From: JAGXOF01 sp046545575
GTDB lineage: Bacteria > Chloroflexota > Dehalococcoidia > SZUA-161 > SpSt-899
Assembly (NCBI GenBank): GCA_046545575.1
Contig: JBKGZM010000089.1
Coordinates: 1 to 6,798 of the forward strand
DNA: 6,798 nt
Direction: 5' to 3'
A program made the position numbers and the translations under genes. A model generated the notes under the pieces. The model was not told the origin of the DNA and ran no database searches. It saw only the letters and a program-made list of their open reading frames with translations. Position 1 is the first letter of the stretch. The number at the start of each line of letters is the position of its first letter. Below, piece by piece: positions 1 through 6,020 of this stretch.

Positions 1-432
1 CTCTACAGGCCTCAGACCGAATTCGTAGAGGGTTTCGTCGGCACCGACCGGGCAGTGAAGGGACTGCAACTTGTCCGGGTAAAGGAAGTCACGGGAGGTT
101 CGCCGAGTCCGGTTAAGGCAACAGACAGCGTGGACATAGCTCGAGAGAGGATGGAGGAAAAGGGTATTAACTGGGTGGCAGTAGCTGATGAGGGAGATAA
201 GTTTCTCGGGTGGGCCGAATCGCAGCATTTGGAGAACGGGAAAATCGTGGAGGAGGTTATGAGCACCTCAGACGTTGTGATCTCCCCCGATGTGGTCCTC
301 AATGAAGCGCTTTCCCTTATGTTAACCCATGGATTACTCGCCCTGCCCATCATTGAGAAAAAGAGCGGCAAGTTACAAGGGATTATAAGCTTTGACGATA
401 TCAGGGAGACTTTAAAGGAAGCATCCACATGA
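1..432 (+). CDS. Osmoprotectant (glycine betaine/choline-type) ABC transporter ATP-binding protein, C-terminal part with CBS domains (5' truncated)
   Basis: The frame is open from the first base to a TGA at 430-432, giving the last 143 residues of a protein that begins outside the window. The first visible residues (FVEGFVGTDR, codons 8-17) match the end of the nucleotide-binding domain in ProV/OpuCA-type ATPases. The Walker and signature motifs must lie upstream and cannot be seen. Two CBS-like units follow, at about codons 38-85 (divergent) and 87-140 (clearer, with a GIISFDDIRETL ending). In this family the ATPase powers import of compatible solutes at the inner face of the membrane, and the CBS pair can sense ionic strength or nucleotides. 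The stop codon overlaps the start of the permease gene as ATGA, so the two are surely co-transcribed. The protein ends soon after the second CBS unit, without a long acidic tail. The family is clear; OpuCA versus ProV/OsmV cannot be settled from this fragment. Confidence 0.88.
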   Translation, partial: LYRPQTEFVEGFVGTDRAVKGLQLVRVKEVTGGSPSPVKATDSVDIARERMEEKGINWVAVADEGDKFLGWAESQHLENGKIVEEVMSTSDVVISPDVVLNEALSLMLTHGLLALPIIEKKSGKLQGIISFDDIRETLKEAST

Positions 433-1163
433 GACGCAGGATCGTCATAATTGTATTTCTGATCGCCTGTATCGGGCTCACCGTCTGGATTACCGAGATG
501 CCCGCGGAAAGGTTTATTACACAGAAATATGATTGGGACAAGGTGTTGAATTGTGCAATGGGCCACATCAAGCTGGTCCTTATCTCTGAAGCTATAGCCA
601 TTGCCATTGCTGTGCCCCTGGGCATCCTGATCACACGAGAAGGGTTTACAATGCTTAGCACTCCTGTGATCGGCCTGGGGAATATCGGACAAGCAATGCC
701 GAGCCTGGCTCTACTTGGGATTATATTCGTTATTTTTCTGACCGCAGGCACCAAAACAGTCATCGTAGCCCTTTTTATCTATGGTCTTCTTCCTATACTT
801 CGTAACACATACACAAGCATTAAAAACGTTGACCCGGCTGTTATCGAGGCCGCCAGGGGAATGGGCATGTCTAAAGGCAGAATTGCCCGCAATGTAGAGT
901 TACCCATAGCCCTGCCTGTAATAATGACAGGTATCAGGGTCTCCACGATTATTATCGTGGGCACGGCAGAACTGGCTCCTTTGGTCGGCGGCAGCAGTTT
1001 AGGTGATATCACCATCGCAGGTGCAATTACCCGGGAGCCCTTAATTGTCCTGCAGGGGGCAGCACCCACAGCAGCCCTGGCAATCGTCCTTGGCTTCATG
1101 CTGGAATCAGTAGAGAACCAATTAACTCCAAGAGGCCTGAAAGTGAGAACGGGGGCAGAATAG
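429..1163 (+). CDS. Osmoprotectant ABC transporter permease (OpuCB/ProW/OsmW-type)
   Basis: This 244-residue integral membrane protein belongs to the binding-protein-dependent permease family. It has a positively charged start (MRRR), a first hydrophobic segment at residues 5-21, and further membrane segments near 49-68, 83-105, 109-125, 157-180 and 208-228. The cytoplasmic coupling loop that contacts the ATPase is visible as EAARGMGMSKGRIARN starting at residue 140, followed by ELPIALP; this is the EAA motif of the family. It is slightly longer than the usual 210-220 residues because of the extra N-terminal segment. The start codon overlaps the stop of the ATPase gene (ATGA), with a purine-rich AAGGAAG about 8 bases upstream serving as ribosome binding site. 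It would form the translocation pore for glycine betaine or similar solutes. Only one permease lies here; if the system uses two, as OpuC does, the other is outside the window. Confidence 0.92.
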   Translation: MRRRIVIIVFLIACIGLTVWITEMPAERFITQKYDWDKVLNCAMGHIKLVLISEAIAIAIAVPLGILITREGFTMLSTPVIGLGNIGQAMPSLALLGIIFVIFLTAGTKTVIVALFIYGLLPILRNTYTSIKNVDPAVIEAARGMGMSKGRIARNVELPIALPVIMTGIRVSTIIIVGTAELAPLVGGSSLGDITIAGAITREPLIVLQGAAPTAALAIVLGFMLESVENQLTPRGLKVRTGAE

Positions 1164-1335
1164 CAGTTTGTATGTCCGCTGGCGAGGCGCGCTAGATAGC
1201 TTAAACTCCAATTATACCTGCGGGAACTAAGGGGGTGAGAAGATGCGATAAAGGCAAGATGAGAAGCAAAGATCGTCACGTATTAAGGGGAAGATGTAAA
1301 ACCACCTGCCCCGGAAATTTTTCAAGGAGGTAAAA
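1164..1335 (+). promoter_or_regulatory. Intergenic leader before the substrate-binding protein gene; possible ribosome-binding-site hairpin
   Basis: This 172-bp gap separates the permease from the binding-protein gene and holds no credible long ORF. I found no convincing -35/-10 pair, so read-through from the permease or a weak internal promoter are both possible. Two things stand out. ACCACCT at 1301-1307 can pair with AGGAGGT at 1325-1331 (six of seven pairs), which would cover the ribosome binding site of the next gene. At 1229-1251 a purine-rich AAGGGGGTGAGAAG precedes ATG CGA TAA, a two-codon reading frame. Both are structural readings by eye and may be chance. Confidence 0.3.
1324..1331 (+). 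promoter_or_regulatory. Strong Shine-Dalgarno site for the substrate-binding protein
   Basis: AAGGAGGT lies 4-5 bases before the ATG at 1336 and is a near-perfect complement of the usual 16S 3' tail. It fixes the start codon and contrasts with leuS and the VTT gene, which have no such site. A strong site fits the general need for more binding protein than membrane components. Confidence 0.88.
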
Positions 1336-2328
1336 ATGCGTAAAGCGATCAGCATTATGCTGGCAGTGTTTCTCAGTGTTGCTCTGATGGCAGCACTAAC
1401 AGGGTGTGTGGGCGAAACAACGGAAACCACACCGACAGAGAGTGAACCCGCTGAACCCAAGAAAGTGAGCGTCGGGTGCAAGAACTTTGCTGAAGAGTAC
1501 ATCATCGGTGAGATGATGAAGCAAGTGCTCGAGGCAAACGGCTTCGAGGTCAACTACAACCCGGACCTCTCCAGTATGGCCATGAGACAGGGAATGGAGG
1601 CAGGCGACCTCGACATCTGCGCCGAGTACACGGGCACAGGCTGGACAACCCATTTGAAAAAGGATTTTGAGGCAGGAACCGGGAATCAAGAACTCTACGA
1701 CATGATGAAAGAGGCGGACGAGGCAAATGGGTTTATCTGGTTAGACCCCATCTGGAACAACAACACGTATGCGATGGCTTCCTGGCCTGAATTTGCGAAT
1801 GAGCACAACCTGGAGACCCTGTCCGACCTGGCAGCGCTGTACAACGAGAAGGATGGCAAAGTCGACACCTTTGTTGACTTTGAGTTCTCCCAGCGCAAAG
1901 ACGGTCTTCCCGGGCTGGAGGATTTCTACGGCTTTGAGATTGCAGAAGGGTCCCTAAATACTGGTCAAGCAGGAATGTCTCTCACAGCTCTGGAAAACAA
2001 GAATACGGATGTAGCGATGATCTTTGGTACAGACCCACATGTACCTAAGCATGGGTGGGTTGTCTACGAGGATGACAAGAGCTTCTTCCCGCCGTATGAT
2101 CTGACCCCTAATGTAAGAGCAGAGGTGCTGGATCAATACCCTGAGATCGAGACCATCCTGAACGATCTGGTTGCGACCTTCCCGGGTGGTGGTGAAGAGT
2201 TCACCTCAGAGGCACTGGCGGAATGCAGAACTGCCTGGCAGAACCTCAACGGCGAGGTAAGCATCGAGGGCAAGGATGCTGAGGAAGTCGCCCATCAGTA
2301 CCTCGTTGATAACGGGCTGATCGAATAG
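1336..2328 (+). CDS. Osmoprotectant ABC transporter substrate-binding lipoprotein (OpuCC/OsmF-type)
   Basis: This 330-residue extracytoplasmic binding protein should capture glycine betaine, choline or a related quaternary amine and deliver it to the permease. It starts with a lipoprotein signal: MRK, a hydrophobic stretch at residues 4-21, and the lipobox LTGC with the lipidated Cys at residue 24. A Thr/Glu/Pro-rich linker (about 25-42) follows. The mature fold carries family landmarks: VGCKNFAEEYIIGEMM near residues 46-61, AEYTGTGW at 96-103, and EDDKSFFPPY ending at 254, followed by PNVR. Length is normal for the family plus the linker. The start is set by AAGGAGGT. It follows the permease by 172 bp and is the last gene before a strong hairpin. 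The exact ligand cannot be named; the aromatic cage would need a structural alignment. Confidence 0.93.
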   Translation: MRKAISIMLAVFLSVALMAALTGCVGETTETTPTESEPAEPKKVSVGCKNFAEEYIIGEMMKQVLEANGFEVNYNPDLSSMAMRQGMEAGDLDICAEYTGTGWTTHLKKDFEAGTGNQELYDMMKEADEANGFIWLDPIWNNNTYAMASWPEFANEHNLETLSDLAALYNEKDGKVDTFVDFEFSQRKDGLPGLEDFYGFEIAEGSLNTGQAGMSLTALENKNTDVAMIFGTDPHVPKHGWVVYEDDKSFFPPYDLTPNVRAEVLDQYPEIETILNDLVATFPGGGEEFTSEALAECRTAWQNLNGEVSIEGKDAEEVAHQYLVDNGLIE

Positions 2329-2361
2329 CGGCTAGCGTTAGAACTGGGTTTATGTAAAGAG

Positions 2362-2398
2362 AAGCGGCGTGGCGAAGCAGTGCTTCGCCACGCCGCTT
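2362..2398. terminator. Perfect GC-rich hairpin between convergent genes, likely bidirectional terminator
   Basis: AAGCGGCGTGGCGAAGCA at 2362-2379 is followed, after a single G, by its exact reverse complement at 2381-2398. As RNA this gives a 17-bp stem with a 3-nt loop. It lies 33 bp after the stop of the plus-strand binding protein and 65 bp past the stop of the minus-strand SWIM gene, which is where a shared terminator belongs. No real U-run follows on either strand; the minus-strand exit (CTCTTTACAT) is somewhat U-richer than the plus-strand one (GCTACTCTGTTC). A dispersed palindromic repeat is an alternative. Confidence 0.7.
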
Positions 2399-2463
2399 GC
2401 TACTCTGTTCGTGTAACTCCACACCAACAGGAGAAGACCCCCTGTTTGCGTCACAGGAGCAAG

Positions 2464-2715
2464 CTACTCAAAAGATGACTGAGCTTCCTCAGGGAGCATC
2501 TCTCCGAGGATCTTTTGCAAGGCCATCACATGGCTGCAAGTCTCCCAGCTGGCAAAGAAGGGACAGGTGCAGTTCCACTTGCCATCAGTCAGACTGGTGA
2601 TGTGTGTTGCATTTGTACCCCGGAAGTCCACACTGAAGTTGCGGATCTTGATTCTGTCCCGCTCCTGCGCATACCGATGAGCCTTCTCGATCTTCCCAAT
2701 AAGGTCAGAACGCAT
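2464..2715 (-). CDS. Small SWIM zinc-finger protein, function unknown
   Basis: This encodes a protein of 83 residues whose only recognisable element is a SWIM-type zinc finger. CTCPFFASWETCSH supplies the ligands C49, C51, C60 and H62 (CxC-x8-CxH). SWIM domains bind zinc and are usually found in larger proteins that contact nucleic acids or proteins; here the finger is nearly the whole protein, preceded by about 25 charged residues (KIEKAHRYAQERDRIKIRNF). I place the start at the ATG at 2715 because AGAGGTGAT sits directly upstream at good spacing. A GTG at 2721, adding two residues, is in frame but too close to any binding site. The gene begins 13 bp after the leuS stop and its ribosome binding site lies in that gap, so the two are probably one transcript and perhaps translationally coupled. 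No function can be assigned. Confidence 0.82.
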   Translation of the reverse strand: MRSDLIGKIEKAHRYAQERDRIKIRNFSVDFRGTNATHITSLTDGKWNCTCPFFASWETCSHVMALQKILGEMLPEEAQSSFE

Positions 2716-2728
2716 TATCACCTCTCAA

Positions 2729-5173
2729 TCATTTCGCCACTATATTTACAAGACGACCAGGCACGTATATCACCTTGTTAACACGTCGGTTGTCCAAATT
2801 CGCCTGAACTTTCTCACTGTTGAGAGCCAATTCCTTCGCATCCTCCTCCGATATCGACGCGGGAACTGTCAACTTGTCACGAACCTTGCCATTCACCTGC
2901 ACCACCATCGTGACCTCCTCTTCGGCAGCCAGCTCCTCCTCCCAGGTAGGGAATAGATGATTGTGGATGCTATAGGGCTGGCCGATCCTCTCCCAGAGTT
3001 CCTCCGCGAAGTGAGGAACGAACGGCGCCAGCATCAACAGTAGAGAGCGAACAGCTTCCTTCCATGCCTCATTATCAGCTACTGCGTTACCTTCTTTCAT
3101 CTTCGTAAGGTAGTTGGTGAATTCCATCAACGCCGCCAGAGCCGTGTTAAAGTGAAACTTCTCAATATCCGTCGTCACCTTCCTGATGGTCTTGTGAGTC
3201 ATATGGAGCAGTTCTTTTTCCTGCTCCAGCGGGGAGGTTCCACTGGCCTCGTCCAAAACCAGATTCCATACCCGGTTGAGCCACCGCCACTGGCCTATCA
3301 GTCCGTTATCCTCCCATTCCCCTCCCTGGTCCCAGGGACCAACAAACATGAGATATGCACGGACAGTGTCAGCGCCATAACTTGCTACATAGTCATCAGG
3401 GTTAACAACATTCCCATGGGATTTGCTCATTTTCTGTCTGTTCAGAATGATGGTCCCCTGGTTAAAGAGCTTGATAAACGGCTCGCTGAAATTGAGCAAT
3501 CCTGTATCCCGGAGCGCCTTTATGAAAAAGCGTGCGTAGAATAGATGCATGGTGGCATGTTCCACACCGCCAGTATACAGGTCAACAGGCATCCAGTAGT
3601 CCACCTTCTGCGGATCAAACGGGCCATCCTCATATTGGGGACTCGTATAGCGCAGGAAATACCAGTTGGAGCACATGAAGGTATCCATAGTGTCCGTCTC
3701 ACGCTCCGCAGGCCCCCCACACTGGGGACAGGTGGCATTGACAAAGGAGTCGCAGTATTTGAGTGGGGATTCCCCCGTTGGCTTAAATTCAGCGTCCTCA
3801 GGGAGGAGCACAGGCAGGTCCTCCTCAGGCACAGGAACAACACCACATTTAGGACAGTGCACCATCGGGATGGGAGCTCCCCAATAGCGCTGACGCGATA
3901 TGAGCCAATCACGCAGTCGATAGCTCACAGCTCTCTTGCCATACCCTTTCTTCTCCATAAAGTCGATAATGGATTCCTTCCCTTCTTCACTGGACATACC
4001 GTCAAACTGTCCCGAATTTACCATTGTACCAGATTCTTCATAAGCTCCATCCAGTTCCCCACCGTTCCAATCCTCAGGGGAAATCACTACCCGGATGGGC
4101 AAATTCAATAACTTGGCGAACTCAAAATCGCGCTGGTCGTGAGCAGGTACTCCCATCACTGCTCCCGTTCCATAGGTAAGCAATACATAATCAGCGACAA
4201 AAATGGGAACCTTCTCACCGTTCAACCGGTTGGTCGCATAGGCCCCTGTAAACACGCCGCTGCGCTCTCGTTCAGTGGAAAGCCTCTCAACCTCCGACTC
4301 TCTCCTGGCCCAGTCGACATACTCATCGACCTTTTGTTTACAGTCAGGGGATGTCAATTTCTCCACAAGCGGATGCTCAGGGGCGAGCACCATAAAGGTC
4401 ACGCCAAAGGTAGTGTCGGGCCTCGTTGTGAACACCCGCATTTCCTTTTCCTCAAGGCCATACTCCGATATATCGAAGGATATCTCTGCTCCCTCGCTGC
4501 GCCCGATCCAGTTTCGCTGCATCGTCTTAACCCGCTCCGGCCAGTCAAGTCCTTCGAATTCAAGCAATTCATCAGCATATCTGGTGGTGCGGAAAAACCA
4601 CTGTTCCAGATTCCTTCTAGTAATTACAGTGCCACAGCGCTCACACCTGCTCTCCGAGGTCACCTGTTCATTCGCAAGCACTGTCTGGCATTTCGGACAC
4701 CAGTTGGCCGGGGCTTTATCCCGGTACGCCAACCCCGCCTTATACAATTTCAGGAAGAGCCATTGAGTCCACCTATAATATTCAGGAAGGCAGGTGACTA
4801 CCTCTCGATCCCAATCGTAGATAGCACCTATAGTGCTCAGCTGCTCACGCATCTTCTCTACATTGGACATAGTCCAGGTATGAGGATGAATGCCACGCTT
4901 GATAGCGGCGTTTTCAGCGGGCAGGCCAAACGCATCGAATCCAATAGGATGCAACACATTATAACCTTTCATTCGGGTGAATCTAGCATGGGCATCTGCG
5001 GGAGCCAGAGCGTACCAGTGTCCTATATGAAGATCACCTGACGTGTAGGGAAACATGGTAAGCTCATATTGTTTGGGACGGTCGCTGTTCTCACTTACAG
5101 CGTAGAGTCGATCTTCTTGCCACCTTGACTGCCATTTCTTCTCAATTTGCGGAGGGTTGTATCTTTCACTCAT
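2729..5173 (-). CDS. leuS: Leucyl-tRNA synthetase (LeuRS, EC 6.1.1.4)
   Basis: This 814-residue class I synthetase charges tRNA-Leu with leucine using ATP in the cytoplasm. The ATP-binding signatures are intact: HIGH at residues 49-52 and KMSKS at 581-585. A zinc site is formed by C159, C162, C177 and C180. The CP1 editing domain carries the Thr-rich TTRPDTTFG (249-257) and GVPAHDQRD with Asp346, the residues used to hydrolyse mischarged tRNA, so editing should work. A second cysteine group (C440, C443, C482, C485) resembles a zinc ribbon found in many but not all bacterial LeuRS. The C-terminal VQVNGKVRDKL stretch is typical. Length is normal. The start MSERYNPPQIEKKWQ fits the family N-terminus exactly, yet no Shine-Dalgarno site precedes it; TATAAT lies 9 bp upstream. 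There is no room for a T-box leader. Confidence 0.98.
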   Translation of the reverse strand: MSERYNPPQIEKKWQSRWQEDRLYAVSENSDRPKQYELTMFPYTSGDLHIGHWYALAPADAHARFTRMKGYNVLHPIGFDAFGLPAENAAIKRGIHPHTWTMSNVEKMREQLSTIGAIYDWDREVVTCLPEYYRWTQWLFLKLYKAGLAYRDKAPANWCPKCQTVLANEQVTSESRCERCGTVITRRNLEQWFFRTTRYADELLEFEGLDWPERVKTMQRNWIGRSEGAEISFDISEYGLEEKEMRVFTTRPDTTFGVTFMVLAPEHPLVEKLTSPDCKQKVDEYVDWARRESEVERLSTERERSGVFTGAYATNRLNGEKVPIFVADYVLLTYGTGAVMGVPAHDQRDFEFAKLLNLPIRVVISPEDWNGGELDGAYEESGTMVNSGQFDGMSSEEGKESIIDFMEKKGYGKRAVSYRLRDWLISRQRYWGAPIPMVHCPKCGVVPVPEEDLPVLLPEDAEFKPTGESPLKYCDSFVNATCPQCGGPAERETDTMDTFMCSNWYFLRYTSPQYEDGPFDPQKVDYWMPVDLYTGGVEHATMHLFYARFFIKALRDTGLLNFSEPFIKLFNQGTIILNRQKMSKSHGNVVNPDDYVASYGADTVRAYLMFVGPWDQGGEWEDNGLIGQWRWLNRVWNLVLDEASGTSPLEQEKELLHMTHKTIRKVTTDIEKFHFNTALAALMEFTNYLTKMKEGNAVADNEAWKEAVRSLLLMLAPFVPHFAEELWERIGQPYSIHNHLFPTWEEELAAEEEVTMVVQVNGKVRDKLTVPASISEEDAKELALNSEKVQANLDNRRVNKVIYVPGRLVNIVAK

Positions 5174-5182
5174 GGCATTTTA

Positions 5183-5188
5183 ATTATA
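5183..5188 (-). promoter_or_regulatory. Candidate -10 element of leuS, 9 bp from the start codon
   Basis: On the minus strand a perfect TATAAT is followed by TAAAATGCC and then the leuS ATG. Transcription from it would start within about 5 bases of the ATG, giving a leaderless or nearly leaderless mRNA. Support is limited because no good -35 hexamer lies 16-18 bp upstream (TCCTTA is at 17 bp) and there is no extended -10. Read-through from the VTT gene 47 bp upstream is the alternative. Confidence 0.42.
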
Positions 5189-5220
5189 GCGTAGAATGGT
5201 GGCATTAAGGAAGTCCTGGA

Positions 5221-5868
5221 CTAAAAGATCTGCTCAATGATCTCCTTGACAGCGGTAAAGAGTCCGGCACCAGCAAGGGCAAATCCGAGCGACTTAATGG
5301 TCTTTCCGGCACAGCAGACTACAAAGAATTTCCACAATGGATAACGAAGGGTCCCGGAGGCTACGACAGCGACCTTGGTGAAATAATTCGGTATCGCCGA
5401 GACCAGGAAAACGGTAAGTCCTCCGTATCGTTTCATCCATCCCTCGATCTGGCTATATCTCCTCCAATTTGTAACTGCTACCTGGCCCCCATATCCGGCC
5501 ATATACGCGGTAAGTTCCCCAACCGACTCACTAAAGCCCGCCGCCAGTGCGAGCAGAAACGGATTCAATCCCAGCCCTCCCGCGATAAATGCCGCCCACG
5601 AGCCCGGTAAAGGCCATATCGGAGACGCCGATCCAATAATACCCATAAGCAAAACCCCGAGGTAGCCAGAACTCTTGACATATCCCTCAAAATCCTTCGG
5701 GGGGTCCAAAAAAATGATGACAGCTGCAATGATTATGATGGCAAGAACCAAAATCAAGAGATATATTAGTTGTTTGCGCCGCGCGGGGAGGCGTTGCTCA
5801 ACTCCCTCGTCTGCTTCTGAATATTGACGCTGTTCTGAATCATCCGTCGAAGGCTCCATTCCATTCAC
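5221..5868 (-). CDS. VTT/DedA-like (SNARE-associated Golgi family) membrane protein
   Basis: A 215-residue membrane protein if read from the GTG at 5868; an in-frame ATG at 5859 would shorten it by three residues, and neither has a clear Shine-Dalgarno site. A charged cytoplasmic-type N-terminus (residues 1-33, acidic then RRK) precedes a strong membrane segment at 34-54. The VTT-like core follows: GSASPIWPLPGS (79-90), a re-entrant-type Gly/Ala-rich region, GFSESVGELTAYMAG (111-125), SAIPNYFTKVAVVASG (147-162) and a C-terminal helix. DedA/VTT proteins are linked to membrane lipid flipping and proton-dependent homeostasis. The Arg-bearing motif typical of classic DedA proteins is not seen; the AIPN version fits a divergent branch. 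The gene lies 47 bp upstream of leuS on the same strand and is divergent from the rRNA gene. The family call is good; the cargo is unknown. Confidence 0.82.
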   Translation of the reverse strand: MNGMEPSTDDSEQRQYSEADEGVEQRLPARRKQLIYLLILVLAIIIIAAVIIFLDPPKDFEGYVKSSGYLGVLLMGIIGSASPIWPLPGSWAAFIAGGLGLNPFLLALAAGFSESVGELTAYMAGYGGQVAVTNWRRYSQIEGWMKRYGGLTVFLVSAIPNYFTKVAVVASGTLRYPLWKFFVVCCAGKTIKSLGFALAGAGLFTAVKEIIEQIF

Positions 5869-5876
5869 TTTAACAG

Positions 5877-5905
5877 ACTATATATCTAGTTGTTCTTAGA
5901 GTCAA
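5877..5905 (-). promoter_or_regulatory. Promoter of the VTT gene, suggesting a leaderless mRNA
   Basis: On the minus strand TTGACT (5905-5900) and TATAGT (5882-5877) are 17 bp apart, each five of six matches to the sigma-70-type consensus. The -10 ends 8 bp before the GTG at 5868, so the predicted transcript start falls at or within a few bases of the first codon. If the ATG at 5859 is the true start, the leader would be only about 11 bases. Confidence 0.62.
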
Positions 5906-5913
5906 GATACCAG

Positions 5914-5935
5914 ATTATTAGTTATTAGTTCATAT
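5914..5935 (+). promoter_or_regulatory. AT-rich UP-element-like tract with tandem 7-bp repeat, upstream of the rRNA promoter
   Basis: TTATTAG occurs twice in perfect tandem (5915-5921, 5922-5928) within an almost pure A/T stretch. Relative to the predicted rRNA start near 5976 it covers about -41 to -62, the region contacted by the RNA polymerase alpha C-terminal domain at strong rRNA promoters. The position is seen in the sequence; the UP function is inferred. It also lies upstream of the divergent VTT promoter. Confidence 0.5.
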
Positions 5936-5940
5936 GCCTA

Positions 5941-5969
5941 TTGACAACTGCCCCCTCCCGTGGTATAAA
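5941..5969 (+). promoter_or_regulatory. rRNA operon promoter: -35, 17-bp spacer, extended -10
   Basis: TTGACA (5941-5946, perfect) is followed after exactly 17 bp by TATAAA (5964-5969), preceded by TGG (5961-5963), an extended -10 TGn. The start is predicted near 5976, giving a leader of roughly 45 nt before mature 16S. A second TATAAT at 5971-5976 lies 24 bp from the -35 and is less likely to be the working -10. Confidence 0.8.
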
Positions 5970-5974
5970 ATATA

Positions 5975-5999
5975 ATACTGTCAGTATAGCACCTTAACA
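5975..5999 (+). promoter_or_regulatory. rRNA leader: small palindrome (boxB-like) followed by a boxA-like antitermination site
   Basis: ATACTG-T-CAGTAT (5975-5987) is a perfect inverted repeat at the predicted transcript start. Directly after it, AGCACCTTAACA (5988-5999) matches the E. coli rRNA boxA (TGCTCTTTAACA) at 9 of 12 positions, including the TTAACA core. BoxB before boxA is the order known from rRNA leaders, where boxA recruits NusB and NusE to stop premature termination. The match is by eye; the palindrome could instead be an operator. Confidence 0.52.
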
Positions 6000-6020
6000 A
6001 CTGGATAGTGGAAGGAAGTT

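Noticed and set aside
12..1553. Minus-strand open frames opposite the importer genes (12-692, 401-763, 779-1279, 1227-1553)
   Set aside because: They are antisense to well-supported transporter genes and have low-complexity, motif-free translations.
2425..2445. Second small inverted repeat (ACAGG...CCTGT) after the SWIM gene
   Set aside because: Only five base pairs with a long loop and no U-run; too weak to call a terminator beside the perfect hairpin at 2362-2398.
2397..2781. Plus-strand small open frames 2397-2600 and 2515-2781
   Set aside because: They overlap the hairpin region and the SWIM gene on the opposite strand, which has a clear zinc motif and ribosome binding site.
3152..5041. 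Several long plus-strand open frames (3152-3544, 3545-4111, 4139-5041, 4275-4766)
   Set aside because: They lie antisense to leuS, whose whole length is conserved, and their translations show no recognisable motif or plausible ribosome binding site. They are shadows of the codon pattern of leuS.
5174..5220. T-box or other amino-acid-responsive leader for leuS
   Set aside because: Only 47 bp separate leuS from the VTT stop codon, far too short for a T-box, and no leader peptide with Leu codons is present.
5890..5918. A second, upstream rRNA promoter (TTGTTC, 17 bp, GATTAT)
   Set aside because: Only three and four of six matches to consensus; the AT-rich background makes this expected by chance, and the downstream promoter is far better.
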